Shown one piece after another: positions 63,851 through 64,000 of a stretch of DNA of 64,000 nt (position 1 is its first letter; every line of letters begins with the position of its first letter). The stretch spans positions 1-64,000 of the forward strand of contig CAVPAX010000007.1 of assembly GCA_963701715.1 (NCBI GenBank), written 5' to 3'. Made by a program: the position numbers and the translations under genes. The notes beneath the pieces were generated by a model. The model ran no database searches and was not told the DNA's origin. It worked only from the letters and a program-made list of their open reading frames with translations. Origin of the DNA: Methylotenera_A sp963701715 (GTDB taxonomy: Bacteria; Pseudomonadota; Gammaproteobacteria; Burkholderiales; Methylophilaceae).

Positions 63851-64000
63851 TTACTGTAGCTCTGTTGAGCCTCTAGGGATATATTTAGCAACGGCCTGCG
63901 CACGACAAGATACATCTAATTTTTGAAAAATACGTTTAAGGTGATTTTTAACTGTATTAGGACTGATCGATAATATCATGCCAATCTCGAAATTAGTTTT
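63851..64000 (-). CDS. LuxR-family regulator, C-terminal part (EpsA-like)
   Basis: Fifty codons including the stop, cut by the window edge. The visible part is the LuxR-type helix-turn-helix, with EIGMILSISPNTVKNHLKRI and FQKLDVSCRAQAVAKY. Its position beside epsE and the small sorting-signal protein fits EpsA, the transcriptional regulator of methanolan-type EPS loci. The N-terminal part lies outside the window. Confidence 0.87.
   Translation of the reverse strand, partial: KTNFEIGMILSISPNTVKNHLKRIFQKLDVSCRAQAVAKYIPRGSTELQ

Noticed and set aside
1..64000. Phage, transposase or defence system
   Set aside because: I found no integrase, transposase, capsid, restriction or CRISPR-associated gene among the reading frames.

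Overview
The window looks like the chromosome of an AT-rich betaproteobacterium, most plausibly a Methylophilaceae-type methylotroph (Methylotenera/Methylophilus/Methylobacillus relatives). This is inferred from the EPS genes, which match the methanolan-type EpsE/EpsF/EpsG/EpsL/EpsA set, from a second long infA copy, and from overall gene style. No rRNA or methanol dehydrogenase gene is present to prove it.

Layout. 0-4.1 kb: an FtsX-type ABC exporter (permease frameshifted) head-to-head with tesA. 4.2-8.8 kb: a secreted hypothetical, a BON lipoprotein, a P-type cation ATPase and a decayed adhesin-E-like gene. 8.8-12.6 kb: an electron-transfer module (flavin/2Fe-2S reductase, b-type membrane anchor with a frameshift, octaheme cytochrome c, PepSY-like protein, cytochrome b561). 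12.9-17.0 kb: a GDT1/UPF0016 manganese exporter under a yybP-ykoY riboswitch, then an arsRCDA operon without an arsenite permease. 17.4-30.5 kb: an accessory envelope region of small secreted low-complexity proteins, an OmpR/EnvZ-type two-component system, a triple-barrel outer-membrane protein, a CRP/FNR regulator, a c'-type cytochrome and small lipoproteins. 31-39.6 kb: mostly housekeeping (FemAB-like protein, thioredoxin-like lipoprotein, cspA, infA, OmpA lipoprotein, mqo, rlmB, rnr, tRNA-Leu). 40-64 kb: one large exopolysaccharide locus from the initiating sugar-phosphate transferase to the partial LuxR-type regulator at the right edge.

How parts fit. The EPS locus carries priming transferase, galE, at least seven glycosyltransferases, flippase, polymerase/ligase-like protein, chain-length determinant, tyrosine autokinase, short Wza-like exporter and an OM barrel. 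A small protein with a sorting-signal-like C-terminus sits beside the regulator, while the exosortase itself is not in the window. In the accessory region an identical 14-bp CRP/FNR-like site lies in front of two envelope genes and near a CRP/FNR gene, suggesting a small regulon.

Three themes deserve attention. (1) A dispersed repeat, six copies on one orientation, whose reverse strand reads as a codon-conserved short peptide ending at the same TAA and whose other half is a terminator-like hairpin. (2) Four genes each broken by a single apparent indel (ABC permease, cytochrome b anchor, a Tyr/Trp-rich lipoprotein, epsL), which may be real mutations or assembly errors. (3) Several unusual architectures: a GT26-STAS fusion, three beta-barrels in one chain, and an FNR-like regulator with displaced cysteines.
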